A DNA stretch of 64,000 bases from Ideonella benzenivorans (GTDB lineage: Bacteria > Pseudomonadota > Gammaproteobacteria > Burkholderiales > Burkholderiaceae_C). A model generated the notes under the pieces. That model was given only the letters and a program-made list of their open reading frames with translations. It made no database searches and had not been told where the DNA came from. Position 1 is the stretch's first letter. Every line of letters starts with the position of its first letter. The DNA is taken from contig NZ_JAGWCB010000014.1 of assembly GCF_020387415.1 (NCBI RefSeq), positions 22,681 through 86,680 of the forward strand, read 5' to 3'. The position numbers and the translations under genes were made by a program. Below are positions 20,178 to 30,439 of the stretch, one piece after another.

Positions 20178-22544
20178 ATGGACCTGAAAGACCTCCCCGC
20201 CTCTGCCCCGACCGCCGGCTCCCCGGTGGTCGGCGCTTCCCTGCCCCATGAATCGGCCCGCCTGCACGTCACCGGCAAGGCCGCCTACACCGACGACCTG
20301 CCCGAGCCCGCGGGCACCCTGCACGCGGCATTGGGCCTGTCGCCGGTGGCCCACGGCCGCATCGACGGCCTGGACCTGGCCCGCCTGAAGGCCCAGCCCG
20401 GCGTGGTGGCCGTCTTCACCGCGGCCGACATCCCGGGCGAGAACAACGTCGGCCCCATCGTGCACGACGACCCCATCCTGGCCCGGGACACGGTGGCCTA
20501 CCTCGGCCAGCCCGTGTTCGCCGTCGTGGCCACCCATCGGGATGCCGCCCGCCGGGCCGCTGCCCTGGCCCGTGAGGTGCTGCAGATCACCCCGCTGCCG
20601 CCGCTGCTGGACCTGCGCGCCGCCCATGCCGCCGGCCAGCATGTGGTCCCCGCCATGCACCTGACCCGCAGCAGCCACCCCGGCGGCGTGGTGGGCGCCA
20701 TCGCCGCGGCGCCGCACCGGTTGCAGGGCCGTTTCAGCCTGGGTGGCCAGGAACAGTTCTACCTGGAAGGCCAGATCAGCCTGGCCACGCCGCTGGACGA
20801 CGGCGGCCTGAAGGTGAACTGCAGCACCCAGCACCCCAGCGAGATGCAGGCGATGATCGCCCACGCCCTGCAGCTGGGTGCCCACCAGGTGCAGGTCGAG
20901 TGCCGGCGCATGGGCGGCGGCTTCGGCGGCAAGGAATCGCAGTCGGCGCTGTTTGCCTGCGTGGCCGCGCTGGCCGCCCAGGCCCTGGGGCGCCCCGTCA
21001 AGCTGCGGCCGGACCGCGACGACGACTTCCTGATCACCGGCCGCCGGCATGGCTTCGAGTTCGACTGGGAGGTCGGTTTCGACGACGCCGGCCGCGTGCT
21101 GGGCGTGGAGGTGACGATGCTGGGCCAGGCCGGCCACTCGGCCGACCTGTCGCCGCCGGTGCTGACCCGGGCCATCTGCCACTTCGACAACGCCTACTGG
21201 CTGCCCGACGTCGCCATCCACGGCCACCTGCCCCGCACCCACACCCAGAGCAACACGGCTTTCCGTGGCTTTGGCGGGCCGCAGGGCGCGCTGGCCATCG
21301 AGATGATCATGGACGACATCGCCCGCACGCTGGGCCGGGACCCGTTCGAGGTGCGGCGCGCCAACTGGTACGGCACGCCGGAGGACGGCCGCGGCCACCA
21401 TGTCACGCCCTACCGGCAGGCGGTCGAGGACAACATCATCGACCCCTTGACGCAGACCCTGGCCCAGGACGCCCGCTACGCCGAACGCCGCAGCGCCGTG
21501 CAGGCCTTCAACGCCCAGAGCCGCTGGCTAAAGAAGGGCTTGGCCCTGACGCCGGTGAAGTTCGGCATCTCGTTCAACGTGGCCCAGTTCAACCAGGCCG
21601 GCGCGCTGGTGCATGTGTACCTGGACGGCACGGTGCTGGTGAACCACGGCGGCACCGAGATGGGCCAGGGCCTGAACACCAAGGTGGCCCAGGTGGTGGC
21701 CCATGAGCTCGGGCTACCGCTGGCGCAGGTACGGGTGACCGCCACCGACACCAGCAAGGTGGCCAACACCTCGGCCACCGCGGCCTCCACCGGCGCTGAC
21801 CTGAACGGCAAGGCCGCCCAGGACGCCGCCCGCCGGGTGCGCGCCCGGCTGGCCGGCGTGTCCGCCCAGGCCTGGGGCGTGGAGCCCGAAACCGTGCGCT
21901 TCGAGGCCGGCCAGGCCTGGGGTCCGGACGGACAGCAGCTGGGCTTCACGGCCCTGGTGCAACAGGCCTACGCGGCCCGGGTGCAGCTCTGGTCGGATGG
22001 TTATTACGCCACCCCCGGCCTGCACTGGGACCGCGAGACGCTGACCGGCAAGCCCTTCTTCTACTTCGCCTACGGGGCGGCCGTGGCCGAGGTGCTGCTG
22101 GACACGCTGACCGGCGAGTGGAAGTTGCTACAGGCCGACCTGCTGCATGACGTCGGCCAGTCGCTCAACCCGGCGCTGGACATCGGCCAGGTGGAAGGCG
22201 GCTTTGTGCAGGGCATGGGCTGGCTGACCAGCGAAGAGCTGGTCTGGCACCCGCAGACTGGCAAGCTGATGACGCACGCCCCCTCCACCTACAAGATCCC
22301 GACCGCCAACGACGTGCCGGAAGCCTTCACCACCCGGCTCTACGAGAACCGCAACGTCTCCGACACCATCCACCGCAGCAAGGCGGTGGGGGAGCCGCCG
22401 CTGCTGCTGGGCTTCTCGGTCTTCCTGGCGCTGCGCGATGCGGTGGCCGCCTGCGGCGCCCCGGGCTGTCTGCCCCCGCTGCGTGCGCCCGCCACCCCGG
22501 AGGCCCTGCTGACCGCGCTGGCGGCGGTGCAGGCCACGGCCTGA
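20178..22544 (+). CDS. xdhB: Xanthine dehydrogenase molybdopterin-binding large subunit
   Basis: Catalytic molybdenum subunit, 788 residues. ATG 20178 follows AAGGAG that overlaps the xdhA stop, which fixes the start; a frame-open ATG at 20130 lies inside xdhA. Molybdopterin motifs are clear: MGGGFGGKES, AFRGFGGPQGALAIE (substrate-orienting Arg region), GGTEMGQGLNTK, and VGEPPLLLG with the catalytic Glu at about residue 739. The FRGFGGPQ and GEPP combination marks true xanthine dehydrogenases rather than aldehyde oxidases. It works as a heterotetramer with XdhA and needs XdhC to load sulfurated cofactor. Confidence 0.96.
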   Translation: MDLKDLPASAPTAGSPVVGASLPHESARLHVTGKAAYTDDLPEPAGTLHAALGLSPVAHGRIDGLDLARLKAQPGVVAVFTAADIPGENNVGPIVHDDPILARDTVAYLGQPVFAVVATHRDAARRAAALAREVLQITPLPPLLDLRAAHAAGQHVVPAMHLTRSSHPGGVVGAIAAAPHRLQGRFSLGGQEQFYLEGQISLATPLDDGGLKVNCSTQHPSEMQAMIAHALQLGAHQVQVECRRMGGGFGGKESQSALFACVAALAAQALGRPVKLRPDRDDDFLITGRRHGFEFDWEVGFDDAGRVLGVEVTMLGQAGHSADLSPPVLTRAICHFDNAYWLPDVAIHGHLPRTHTQSNTAFRGFGGPQGALAIEMIMDDIARTLGRDPFEVRRANWYGTPEDGRGHHVTPYRQAVEDNIIDPLTQTLAQDARYAERRSAVQAFNAQSRWLKKGLALTPVKFGISFNVAQFNQAGALVHVYLDGTVLVNHGGTEMGQGLNTKVAQVVAHELGLPLAQVRVTATDTSKVANTSATAASTGADLNGKAAQDAARRVRARLAGVSAQAWGVEPETVRFEAGQAWGPDGQQLGFTALVQQAYAARVQLWSDGYYATPGLHWDRETLTGKPFFYFAYGAAVAEVLLDTLTGEWKLLQADLLHDVGQSLNPALDIGQVEGGFVQGMGWLTSEELVWHPQTGKLMTHAPSTYKIPTANDVPEAFTTRLYENRNVSDTIHRSKAVGEPPLLLGFSVFLALRDAVAACGAPGCLPPLRAPATPEALLTALAAVQATA

Positions 22545-22560
22545 GGTCGCATCGCGCGCC

Positions 22561-23376
22561 ATGGCCCTGCACGACACCCGGGACCCCGATGCGGTCACCG
22601 CGACCGCCTGGCTGGCCCGCGGGCAGCCGGCCGTGCTGGTGGAGGTCGTCGCTGCGCGCGGCTCGGTGCCACGCGGCATGGGCACCCGCATGCTGGTGCG
22701 CGCCGGCGAGGTGCGCGGCACCATCGGCGGTGGCCATCTGGAATGGCAGGTGCTGCAGCGCGCCAAAGAGCGCCTGGACCACGGCGACACCTTGGCCCAG
22801 GACTGGCCGGTGGCGCTGGGCCCCAGCCTGGGCCAGTGCTGCGGCGGCGCCCTGACGCTGCGCTTTGCACCGCTGACGGCCGACACTGTGGCCGGCTGGA
22901 CCGATCCCAGCCCCCGGCTGCGGCTGCAGCTGCATGGGGCCGGCCACATCGGCCGGGCCATCGTGCGCCTGCTGGCCGACCTGCCCTGCCAGGTGCTGTG
23001 GGTGGACGAGCGCGATAAAGAATTTCCGTCCGAACCACCACCCCCTCACATCCAGCCCTGCGTGAGCGAGGCCCCGGAAGACGAGGTGGCCCTGGCCCGG
23101 CCCGGCGACGCCTACTTGGTGCTGACCCACCGCCACGACCTGGATCTGCGCATCGTCGAGGCCATCCTGCGCCGCGGCGACTTCGGCTTCTGCGGGCTGA
23201 TCGGCTCGGCCACCAAGCTCGCCCGCTTCCAGCACCGCCTGCGCGAACGCGGCATCCCGCCGGCCACCCTGGCCCGGCTCACCTGCCCCATCGGCCTGCC
23301 CGGCCTGACCGGCAAGGAACCGGCGGTGATCGCCATCTCGGTGGTCGCCCAGCTGCTGCAGCACAGCGGCCGCTGA
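22561..23376 (+). CDS. xdhC: Xanthine dehydrogenase accessory protein XdhC
   Basis: Chaperone that binds molybdenum cofactor, promotes its sulfuration and inserts it into XdhB; 271 residues. The N-terminal half has the XdhC/CoxI motif ARGSVPRGMGTRMLV and GTIGGGHLEW with the cofactor-related CCGGALTL. The C-terminal half has a Rossmann fold with LHGAGHIGRAI and GLIGSATKLARF. It begins 16 bases after xdhB and so completes the xdhABC operon. Confidence 0.94.
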   Translation: MALHDTRDPDAVTATAWLARGQPAVLVEVVAARGSVPRGMGTRMLVRAGEVRGTIGGGHLEWQVLQRAKERLDHGDTLAQDWPVALGPSLGQCCGGALTLRFAPLTADTVAGWTDPSPRLRLQLHGAGHIGRAIVRLLADLPCQVLWVDERDKEFPSEPPPPHIQPCVSEAPEDEVALARPGDAYLVLTHRHDLDLRIVEAILRRGDFGFCGLIGSATKLARFQHRLRERGIPPATLARLTCPIGLPGLTGKEPAVIAISVVAQLLQHSGR

Positions 23377-23432
23377 GCGACGCCCCCTGCTTCTGGGGGG
23401 GGACAAGCCGGGGGCGCAATGCAACAATCCGC

Positions 23433-23447
23433 CTTGAACAGGTCAAG
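23433..23447. promoter_or_regulatory. CTTGA-N5-TCAAG dyad upstream of the TauE-like gene
   Basis: Perfect inverted repeat with 5-bp arms and 5-bp spacer, 18 bases before the TauE-like start. It recalls the Crp/Fnr consensus TTGA-N6-TCAA but with one base less in the spacer, and a Crp/Fnr-type gene converges on this gene. Function is unproven. Confidence 0.3.
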
Positions 23448-23464
23448 ACATTAAAAGGTTGCAT

Positions 23465-24247
23465 ATGGACTTCAGCACGGGTGTCGCAGGTCTGCTGGTC
23501 GGCACCATCGTGGGCATTACCGGTGTGGGTGGTGGCGCGCTGATGACCCCGATCCTGGTGTTGCTGTTCGGCATCAGCCCGCAAACCGCTGTCGGGACCG
23601 ACCTGCTGTATGCCTCCGTCACCAAGATGTTCGGCACCGCCATGCACCACAACCACGGCACGGTGGACTGGGGCGTGGTGAAGCGCCTGGCCCTGGGCAG
23701 CCTGCCGGCGGCGGCGCTCACGCTGCTGTGGATGAACCTGAGCCACACCCACCAGATCAAGGGTGGCTTCATCATCAGCGCCGTGGGGATCGCCCTGATG
23801 ATCACGGCCCTGGGCATGCTCGGCAAGGACTGGCTGCACGCCATGGGCCGCAAGCTGCGGGTCGGTGATGTCGAGAAATTCAAGGCCGCCCAGCCCGTCC
23901 TGACGGTGTTGGCCGGGGCGCTGCTGGGCGTGCTGGTGACGCTGACCTCCATCGGCGCCGGTGCCCTGGGCACGGTGATGCTGGTCTACCTCTACCCACT
24001 GCGCCTGAACGCCAGCAAGCTGGTCGGCACCGACCTGGCCCATGCCATCCCGCTGACCCTGATCGCCGGCCTGGGCCATCTGAGCCTGGGCAATGTGAAC
24101 TACGGGCTGCTGTTCAACCTGCTGGCCGGCTCCATCCCCGGGATCCTGCTGGGGACCTTCATCAGCACCCGCGCCCCCATGAAACTGATCCGCTATGCGA
24201 TCGCGCTGGTGCTGGGCGCGGTGTCGGTCAAGATGCTGTCGCTCTGA
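23465..24247 (+). CDS. TauE/SafE family (DUF81) membrane permease
   Basis: Inner-membrane protein of 260 residues with about eight hydrophobic helices in two repeated halves. The start MDFSTGVAGLLVGTIVGITGVGGGALMTPILV carries the family GVGGG motif, and TDLLYASVTKMFGT and TDLAHAIPLTLIAGLGHL are the paired repeat motifs. ATG 23465 has AAGG six bases upstream. Family members export sulfite or sulfonates, but many are unassigned. It sits downstream of xdhABC with an 88-bp gap and a G/C hairpin, so it is probably transcribed separately. Confidence 0.85.
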   Translation: MDFSTGVAGLLVGTIVGITGVGGGALMTPILVLLFGISPQTAVGTDLLYASVTKMFGTAMHHNHGTVDWGVVKRLALGSLPAAALTLLWMNLSHTHQIKGGFIISAVGIALMITALGMLGKDWLHAMGRKLRVGDVEKFKAAQPVLTVLAGALLGVLVTLTSIGAGALGTVMLVYLYPLRLNASKLVGTDLAHAIPLTLIAGLGHLSLGNVNYGLLFNLLAGSIPGILLGTFISTRAPMKLIRYAIALVLGAVSVKMLSL

Positions 24248-24259
24248 CTTGAACAGCCT

Positions 24260-24281
24260 CCGGCGCCCTCCCGGGCGCCGG
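24260..24281. terminator. Bidirectional hairpin between the TauE-like and Crp/Fnr genes
   Basis: A perfect 9-bp stem CCGGCGCCC/GGGCGCCGG with a 4-base loop lies between two convergent genes. No T tract follows on either strand, so termination efficiency is uncertain. Confidence 0.5.
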
Positions 24282-24283
24282 GC

Positions 24284-25093
24284 TCAGTCGCCCACGGCCA
24301 GCCGACGCAGCGCCGGCACATCCAACACCCGCACGGTGTAGCCGGCCACGGCAATCACGTCCTTGCTGGAAAAACTGCGCATCAGCCGGGACAGGGTTTC
24401 CGGCGTGATGGCCAGTTGCGAGGCGATGTCGCGCTTGCGCACCGGCAGCTGCACCACCCCGGTGGTCGCAGCCGCGCCATCCTGCAGGCTGCAATGCTGC
24501 AGCAGCCAGGCGGCCAGACGGGCCGGCGCATCCTTGTGCATCAGTTCATGCGTGTTCAAGGCCAGACCGCGCACCTCGCGGGCCAGGATCGTCACCAGGT
24601 GATGCCACAGCGATGGACAGCGGTCGGCCACCTCGCACAGCGCATCCCGCGGCAACTCGATCAGCCGGGCCGCACTCAGCGCCCGGGCATCCAGGGCATG
24701 GGGCTCGCGCAGCCAGGCCGCGCTCAGATCCAGCCACGCCGGGCCATGCAGGTGCCGCTCGGTGCGGAAACTGCCGTCTGCCGCATGGCAGCCCAGGGCC
24801 ACGTCCCCGTCCAGCACGGCCAACAGGCCATGGGCCGGCTCCCCTGCGGCAAACACCATGCCCCCCGGAGACACCTGCAGCAGGCGGGCAATGCCTGCCA
24901 GTGCGGTGCTTTCCACCGCCCGGACGGGCTCCCCGCCCAGCAAACGCTCCCACACCAGCGCGTCCAGCATGCCCCCTTGAGCGGCCACGCCGCGCACGGC
25001 CCCCACCGGACGGGCCGGCAGGCGCAACCTCACGGCCGCTGCACGCTCGGAAGTCGTGCCCAGCTCTGGGGTCAGGATGGTGGGAGGGCTCAT
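24284..25093 (-). CDS. Crp/Fnr family transcriptional regulator
   Basis: Regulator of 269 residues. The central cyclic-nucleotide-binding-like beta roll (about 65-165) includes PGGMVFAAGEPAHGLLAVLDGDVAL; the C-terminal winged helix has KRDIASQLAITPETLSRLMRSF. There is no N-terminal cysteine cluster, so it is not an oxygen-sensing Fe-S protein like FNR/ANR. The beta roll does not show the standard cAMP-binding Arg-Ser pair, so the signal is unknown. The recognition helix with E-x-x-S-R is compatible with TTGA/TCAA-type half sites, and such sites occur in its own promoter region. Confidence 0.87.
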   Translation of the reverse strand: MSPPTILTPELGTTSERAAAVRLRLPARPVGAVRGVAAQGGMLDALVWERLLGGEPVRAVESTALAGIARLLQVSPGGMVFAAGEPAHGLLAVLDGDVALGCHAADGSFRTERHLHGPAWLDLSAAWLREPHALDARALSAARLIELPRDALCEVADRCPSLWHHLVTILAREVRGLALNTHELMHKDAPARLAAWLLQHCSLQDGAAATTGVVQLPVRKRDIASQLAITPETLSRLMRSFSSKDVIAVAGYTVRVLDVPALRRLAVGD

Positions 25094-26907
<1,814 letters not shown>

Positions 26908-26944
26908 GCCCCGGGACCGCTGGCCCCTGTCAGCCCCCCCATGA

Positions 26945-26970
26945 AAACGGCGCCCCGCGGGGCGCCGTTT
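26945..26970. terminator. Bidirectional terminator between CoA-transferase and antiporter genes
   Basis: A perfect 26-bp palindrome with 13-bp arms starting AAACGGCGCC and ending GGCGCCGTTT. The arms end in A and T runs, so a U-rich tail forms on either strand. It sits between the convergent genes ending at 26907 and 26990. Confidence 0.85.
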
Positions 26971-26989
26971 CTGTTTCGACCTACGGCCC

Positions 26990-28249
26990 TCAGAACAGGC
27001 GGAAGGCCGCCATCGCCACCAGGGTCGGCGCCAGGGCCGCCAGCAGCAGGGCCACCGGCTGGATGGCCTGTTGCGAGAAGCTGCCCTTCAGCAAGGCCGC
27101 GCCCGCCGGGTTGGGGGCGTTGGCGATCAGCGTCAGGCCCCCACCGGTGACCGCTCCGGTGACCAGCGCCAGCTTGAACTCCAGGCTCAGACCCGGCACC
27201 AGCGAGCCCAGGTAGGTCAGCGCCGCGTTGTCGGTGACAGCCGTCAGCGCCGTGGCCCCGAAGTAGACCGCATCGGCGTCCATCGCCATCAGGGCCGGTT
27301 GCAACCACCATTGCTGCAGCCCGCCCAGCACCACCAGACCGGCCAGGAAGAAGGCCACCAGCAGCGACTCGCGCAGGATCAGCGGGTTCTGGTAGCGCTC
27401 GTAGGCATGGGTGAAGCCCAGGAAGAACAGGAACAGGCCCATGAACACCGGCGGATGGTGCGAAAACGCCGCCACCCCGGCCAGAAAGCCCACATGCACC
27501 AGCGTGATCGGCCAGGGCACCAGCGCCTCGTCGGCGGAGGGCTTGCCCGAGACCGTGGTCAGCTCACGCCAGAACAGCCCGGTCAACAGGGCCGCGTTGA
27601 CCAGCACGGCCAGGGCGGCCCGGTCGCCGATGTGGGTGATCATGAACGACAGGTCCCAGCCCCAGGCCTCGGCCACCATCAGCACCGGCGGCGCCGCAAA
27701 CGGGGTCAGGGTGCCGCCGATGGAAACGTTCACGAACAGCACGCCCAGCACCGCGTACTTCAGGCGCTCGGACACCGGCGCAGCGTAGAGACCGTTGCGC
27801 AGCAGCATGGCCGCCAGCGTCATCGCGGCCGGCTCGGTGATGAAGGAGCCCAGCAGCGGCACCAGCGACAGCGTGACGAAGACGATGGCCGGGCTGCGGG
27901 GAATCGGCAGCAGCGCCGCCACCAGGTGCACCAGGCGCGCCGCCAGCTGCAGGATGGGTCGGGTGCCGGCCATCACCATGATGGCGAACACGAACATCGG
28001 CTCGGTGAAGTTGCGCGTGTCCAGGTACTGCACGGCCGCGTGCTGGCCTTCGAGGGCGAACATGGCGATCAACAGCACCATGGCCCAGAAGCCGAACACG
28101 ACCTCCACCTCGCCCAGCAGGTGCCAGATGCCGGCATGTTCCGGTTGGCGATGGGCCAGTTTCTCGAAGAACTTGGTCGAAAACGTGTGCAGAAGCGCCA
28201 CGGCGAACAGGCCGGCACCCAGCCACTGGATCACACTGATGTCTTGCAT
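26990..28249 (-). CDS. Putative Na+/H+ antiporter (Na_H_antiport_3 family)
   Basis: Polytopic inner-membrane protein of 419 residues with about eleven hydrophobic segments. The conserved acidic and polar motifs VEVVFGFWAMVLL, FTEPMFVFAIMVMAGTRP, GSFITEPAAMTLAAMLL and NVSIGGTLTPFAAPPVLMVA mark the uncharacterised Na+/H+-antiporter-like family related to the NhaD/ion-transporter superfamily. It starts 19 bp after the glycerate kinase stop on the same strand, so it may be co-transcribed with hyi and the kinase. Ion specificity is unproven. Confidence 0.8.
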   Translation of the reverse strand: MQDISVIQWLGAGLFAVALLHTFSTKFFEKLAHRQPEHAGIWHLLGEVEVVFGFWAMVLLIAMFALEGQHAAVQYLDTRNFTEPMFVFAIMVMAGTRPILQLAARLVHLVAALLPIPRSPAIVFVTLSLVPLLGSFITEPAAMTLAAMLLRNGLYAAPVSERLKYAVLGVLFVNVSIGGTLTPFAAPPVLMVAEAWGWDLSFMITHIGDRAALAVLVNAALLTGLFWRELTTVSGKPSADEALVPWPITLVHVGFLAGVAAFSHHPPVFMGLFLFFLGFTHAYERYQNPLILRESLLVAFFLAGLVVLGGLQQWWLQPALMAMDADAVYFGATALTAVTDNAALTYLGSLVPGLSLEFKLALVTGAVTGGGLTLIANAPNPAGAALLKGSFSQQAIQPVALLLAALAPTLVAMAAFRLF

Positions 28250-28268
28250 GGTCCGACCATACCGCAGC

Positions 28269-29585
28269 TCAGGTGACCAACAGCGCGCGGAAGTCGTTCA
28301 CGTTGGTCAGTGTGGGACCGGTGACCAGCAGGTCGCCCAGCGCGGCGAACAGGCCGTAGGCATCGTGGCCCGCCAGGTGCGCCGCTGGCGAATGACCGAG
28401 GGCAGCCGCCCGGGCCAGCGTGTCCGGCGTCACCCAGGCGCCGGCGTTGTCCTCCACCCCGTCAATGCCATCGGTGTCGCCCGCCAGGGCCCAGATGCCT
28501 GGCTCGCCCTGCAGCGCCAGCGCGGTGCCCAGCAGGAATTCGGTGGCCCGGCCGCCCCGGCCGGTGGGCGCCCCGCTGCCCGGTGGGGGCAGCGTGACGG
28601 TGGTCTCGCCGCCGGACAGGATGACGCAGGGCGGGGCAAAGGGCTCACCATGGCGCCGGCAGGCCCGGGCCAGCGCTGCATGCACCCGCCCCACATCGAC
28701 CGATTCACCCTCGATCTCGTCGGACAGCAGGTGCACGGCCAGGCCTTGCTGGCGCGCCAGTGCCGCGGCCGCCAGCAGGCTCTGCCGGGGCGCCGCGATG
28801 CCCCGGGTCTCGGTGCGGGCGAAGCAGGCGTCGCCGGGTTTGGGGGTTTCCCAGCGGCCCTGTTGCAGAGCCTCCCGGGCCGCCGCCGGCAGCGCGATGC
28901 GGTAACGGTCCACCAGGGCCAGGGCCTCGGCGCAGGTGCTGGGATCAGGCACCGTGGGTCCGCTGGCGATCACGGCCGGGTCGTCGCCCGGCACATCCGA
29001 GATCAGCAGGCTGAGCACAGGGGCCGGCGCGCAGGCCGCGGCCAGCCGCCCGCCCTTGATCGCCGAGAGGTGCTTGCGCAGCGTGTTCATCGCCCCGATC
29101 GGCGCGCCGCTGGCCAGCAAGGCCCGGTTGACCGCCTGTTTGTCGGCCAGGCTCAGCCCGGGCTGGGGCAGGCTCAGCAGGGCCGACCCGCCGCCCGAGA
29201 TCAGGCAGATCACCCGATCGCGCTCGGTCAGCCCCTGGGTCAGGGCCAGCATGCGCTGGGCAGCCTGCTGGCCGGCCGCGTCGGGCACGGGATGCGCCGC
29301 CTCCACCAGTTCGATGCGGTGCGGGTGATCCGACCAGCCCGGCGGGGTGTGCCCGTAGCGGGTGACGACCAGACCGGACAGCGGCGCCTCGGCCGGCCAG
29401 GCCGCCTCCAGCGCCGCCACCATCGCGCCGCCGGCCTTGCCGGCCCCCAGCACCAGCGTGCGCCCGCCCGCGGGCGGCGGCGGCAGCTGCGCGGCCAGCA
29501 TCGCGTCGGGCCGGGCCGCGTGCACGGCTTCGTCAAACAGCCCGCGCAACAGGGCGCGGGCACGGGCATCGGTCCATACGCTCAT
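28269..29585 (-). CDS. ttuD: Glycerate 2-kinase / hydroxypyruvate reductase-type protein (TtuD, MOFRL family)
   Basis: 438 residues. The N-terminal DUF4147 domain includes GAGKAGGAMVAALEAAW, LISGGGSALLSLP and TLRKHLSAIKGGRLA; the C-terminal MOFRL domain includes LSGGETTVTLP and GDTDGIDG. The family phosphorylates D-glycerate at the 2-position; many members were historically called hydroxypyruvate reductases. The start overlaps the stop of hyi by four bases. Together they form the lower glyoxylate-to-glycerate branch that would take up glyoxylate released by ureide breakdown. Confidence 0.9.
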   Translation of the reverse strand: MSVWTDARARALLRGLFDEAVHAARPDAMLAAQLPPPPAGGRTLVLGAGKAGGAMVAALEAAWPAEAPLSGLVVTRYGHTPPGWSDHPHRIELVEAAHPVPDAAGQQAAQRMLALTQGLTERDRVICLISGGGSALLSLPQPGLSLADKQAVNRALLASGAPIGAMNTLRKHLSAIKGGRLAAACAPAPVLSLLISDVPGDDPAVIASGPTVPDPSTCAEALALVDRYRIALPAAAREALQQGRWETPKPGDACFARTETRGIAAPRQSLLAAAALARQQGLAVHLLSDEIEGESVDVGRVHAALARACRRHGEPFAPPCVILSGGETTVTLPPPGSGAPTGRGGRATEFLLGTALALQGEPGIWALAGDTDGIDGVEDNAGAWVTPDTLARAAALGHSPAAHLAGHDAYGLFAALGDLLVTGPTLTNVNDFRALLVT

Positions 29586-30373
29586 GCGTCACCTTTCCGG
29601 CGCCAGGGCGCCCATCCGTCCAGACTGGACTCGGTGCTGCCCAGGGGCAGGTACTCCGCCCCCACGTGGCCGGCGTAGCCCAGGCGGTCCAGCTCGGCAA
29701 ACAGAAAGTCGAAGTTCAGCTCGCCGGTGCCGGGTTGGTGCCGCCCAGGGTTGTCGGCAAACTGGATGTGGCCGATCTGCGGCAGTGCCCGCGCCAGCGT
29801 GGCGGCCAGGTCGCCCTCCATGCGCTGGGCATGGTAGAGGTCGTACTGCAGCTGCACGTTGGGCTCGCCGGCCGCGGCGATCAGCGCCAGGGCCTGGTCG
29901 CTGCGGTGCACGCAAAAGCCCGGCACATCGTGGGTGTTGATCGGCTCGATCAGCAGCGTGCGCCCCTCCACAGCCAGCGCCCGGGCGGCAAAGCGGATGT
30001 TCTCCAGCAGGGTCTCGCGGGCGAGGCCGGCGCTCACGCCCGCGGGCACGCGCCCCGCCAGCAGGTTCAGGCGCGGCACGCCCAGCACGCGGGCGTAGGC
30101 CAGCGCCTGGGGCACGCCGGCCCGGAATTCGGCCACCCGGCCCGGGTCCGCGGCAATGCCGCGGTCGCCACCGGCCCAATCCCCCGCGGGCAGGTTGTGC
30201 AGCACGGCCGTCACCCCTGCCTGTGCCATTGCCTGCGCCAGCGCCTCGGCCGGCCAGTCATAGGGGAACTGGAACTCGACCGCCTCAAAGCCGGCGGCGC
30301 GCGCGGCCGCAAAACGTTGCAGAAACGGCTGCTCGGTGAACAGCATCGACAGGTTGGCGGAAAAGCGCGGCAT
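29582..30373 (-). CDS. hyi: Hydroxypyruvate isomerase
   Basis: TIM-barrel isomerase interconverting hydroxypyruvate and tartronate semialdehyde, 263 residues from ATG 30373 (MPRFSANLSMLFTEQPFLQR). The longer open frame upstream is antisense to the DUF4056 gene. The AP-endonuclease-2-like fold is shown by AAGFEAVEFQFPYDW, and the two metal/catalytic Glu regions LLIEPINTHDVPGF and GHVGAEYLPLGST are present. GARHQPGTGELNF-type residues near the C-terminus are typical of Hyi. It is first in a run with glycerate kinase and the antiporter. Glyoxylate carboligase, its usual partner, is not in this window. Confidence 0.92.
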   Translation of the reverse strand: MPRFSANLSMLFTEQPFLQRFAAARAAGFEAVEFQFPYDWPAEALAQAMAQAGVTAVLHNLPAGDWAGGDRGIAADPGRVAEFRAGVPQALAYARVLGVPRLNLLAGRVPAGVSAGLARETLLENIRFAARALAVEGRTLLIEPINTHDVPGFCVHRSDQALALIAAAGEPNVQLQYDLYHAQRMEGDLAATLARALPQIGHIQFADNPGRHQPGTGELNFDFLFAELDRLGYAGHVGAEYLPLGSTESSLDGWAPWRRKGDA

Positions 30374-30439
30374 GGCGGGAGGGACAATCGCCCCACGGGC
30401 TGGTCGGAACGGCTCACGATACCAGCCACTGCCCACCCC

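Noticed and set aside
23380..23417. Strong terminator after xdhC
   Set aside because: G/C-run hairpins can be drawn but there is no T tract and the pairing is of slippery C and G runs, so I do not call it a terminator.
24284..25093. Assigning the Crp/Fnr gene as an oxygen-sensing FNR/ANR
   Set aside because: The cysteines needed for an N-terminal Fe-S cluster are absent.
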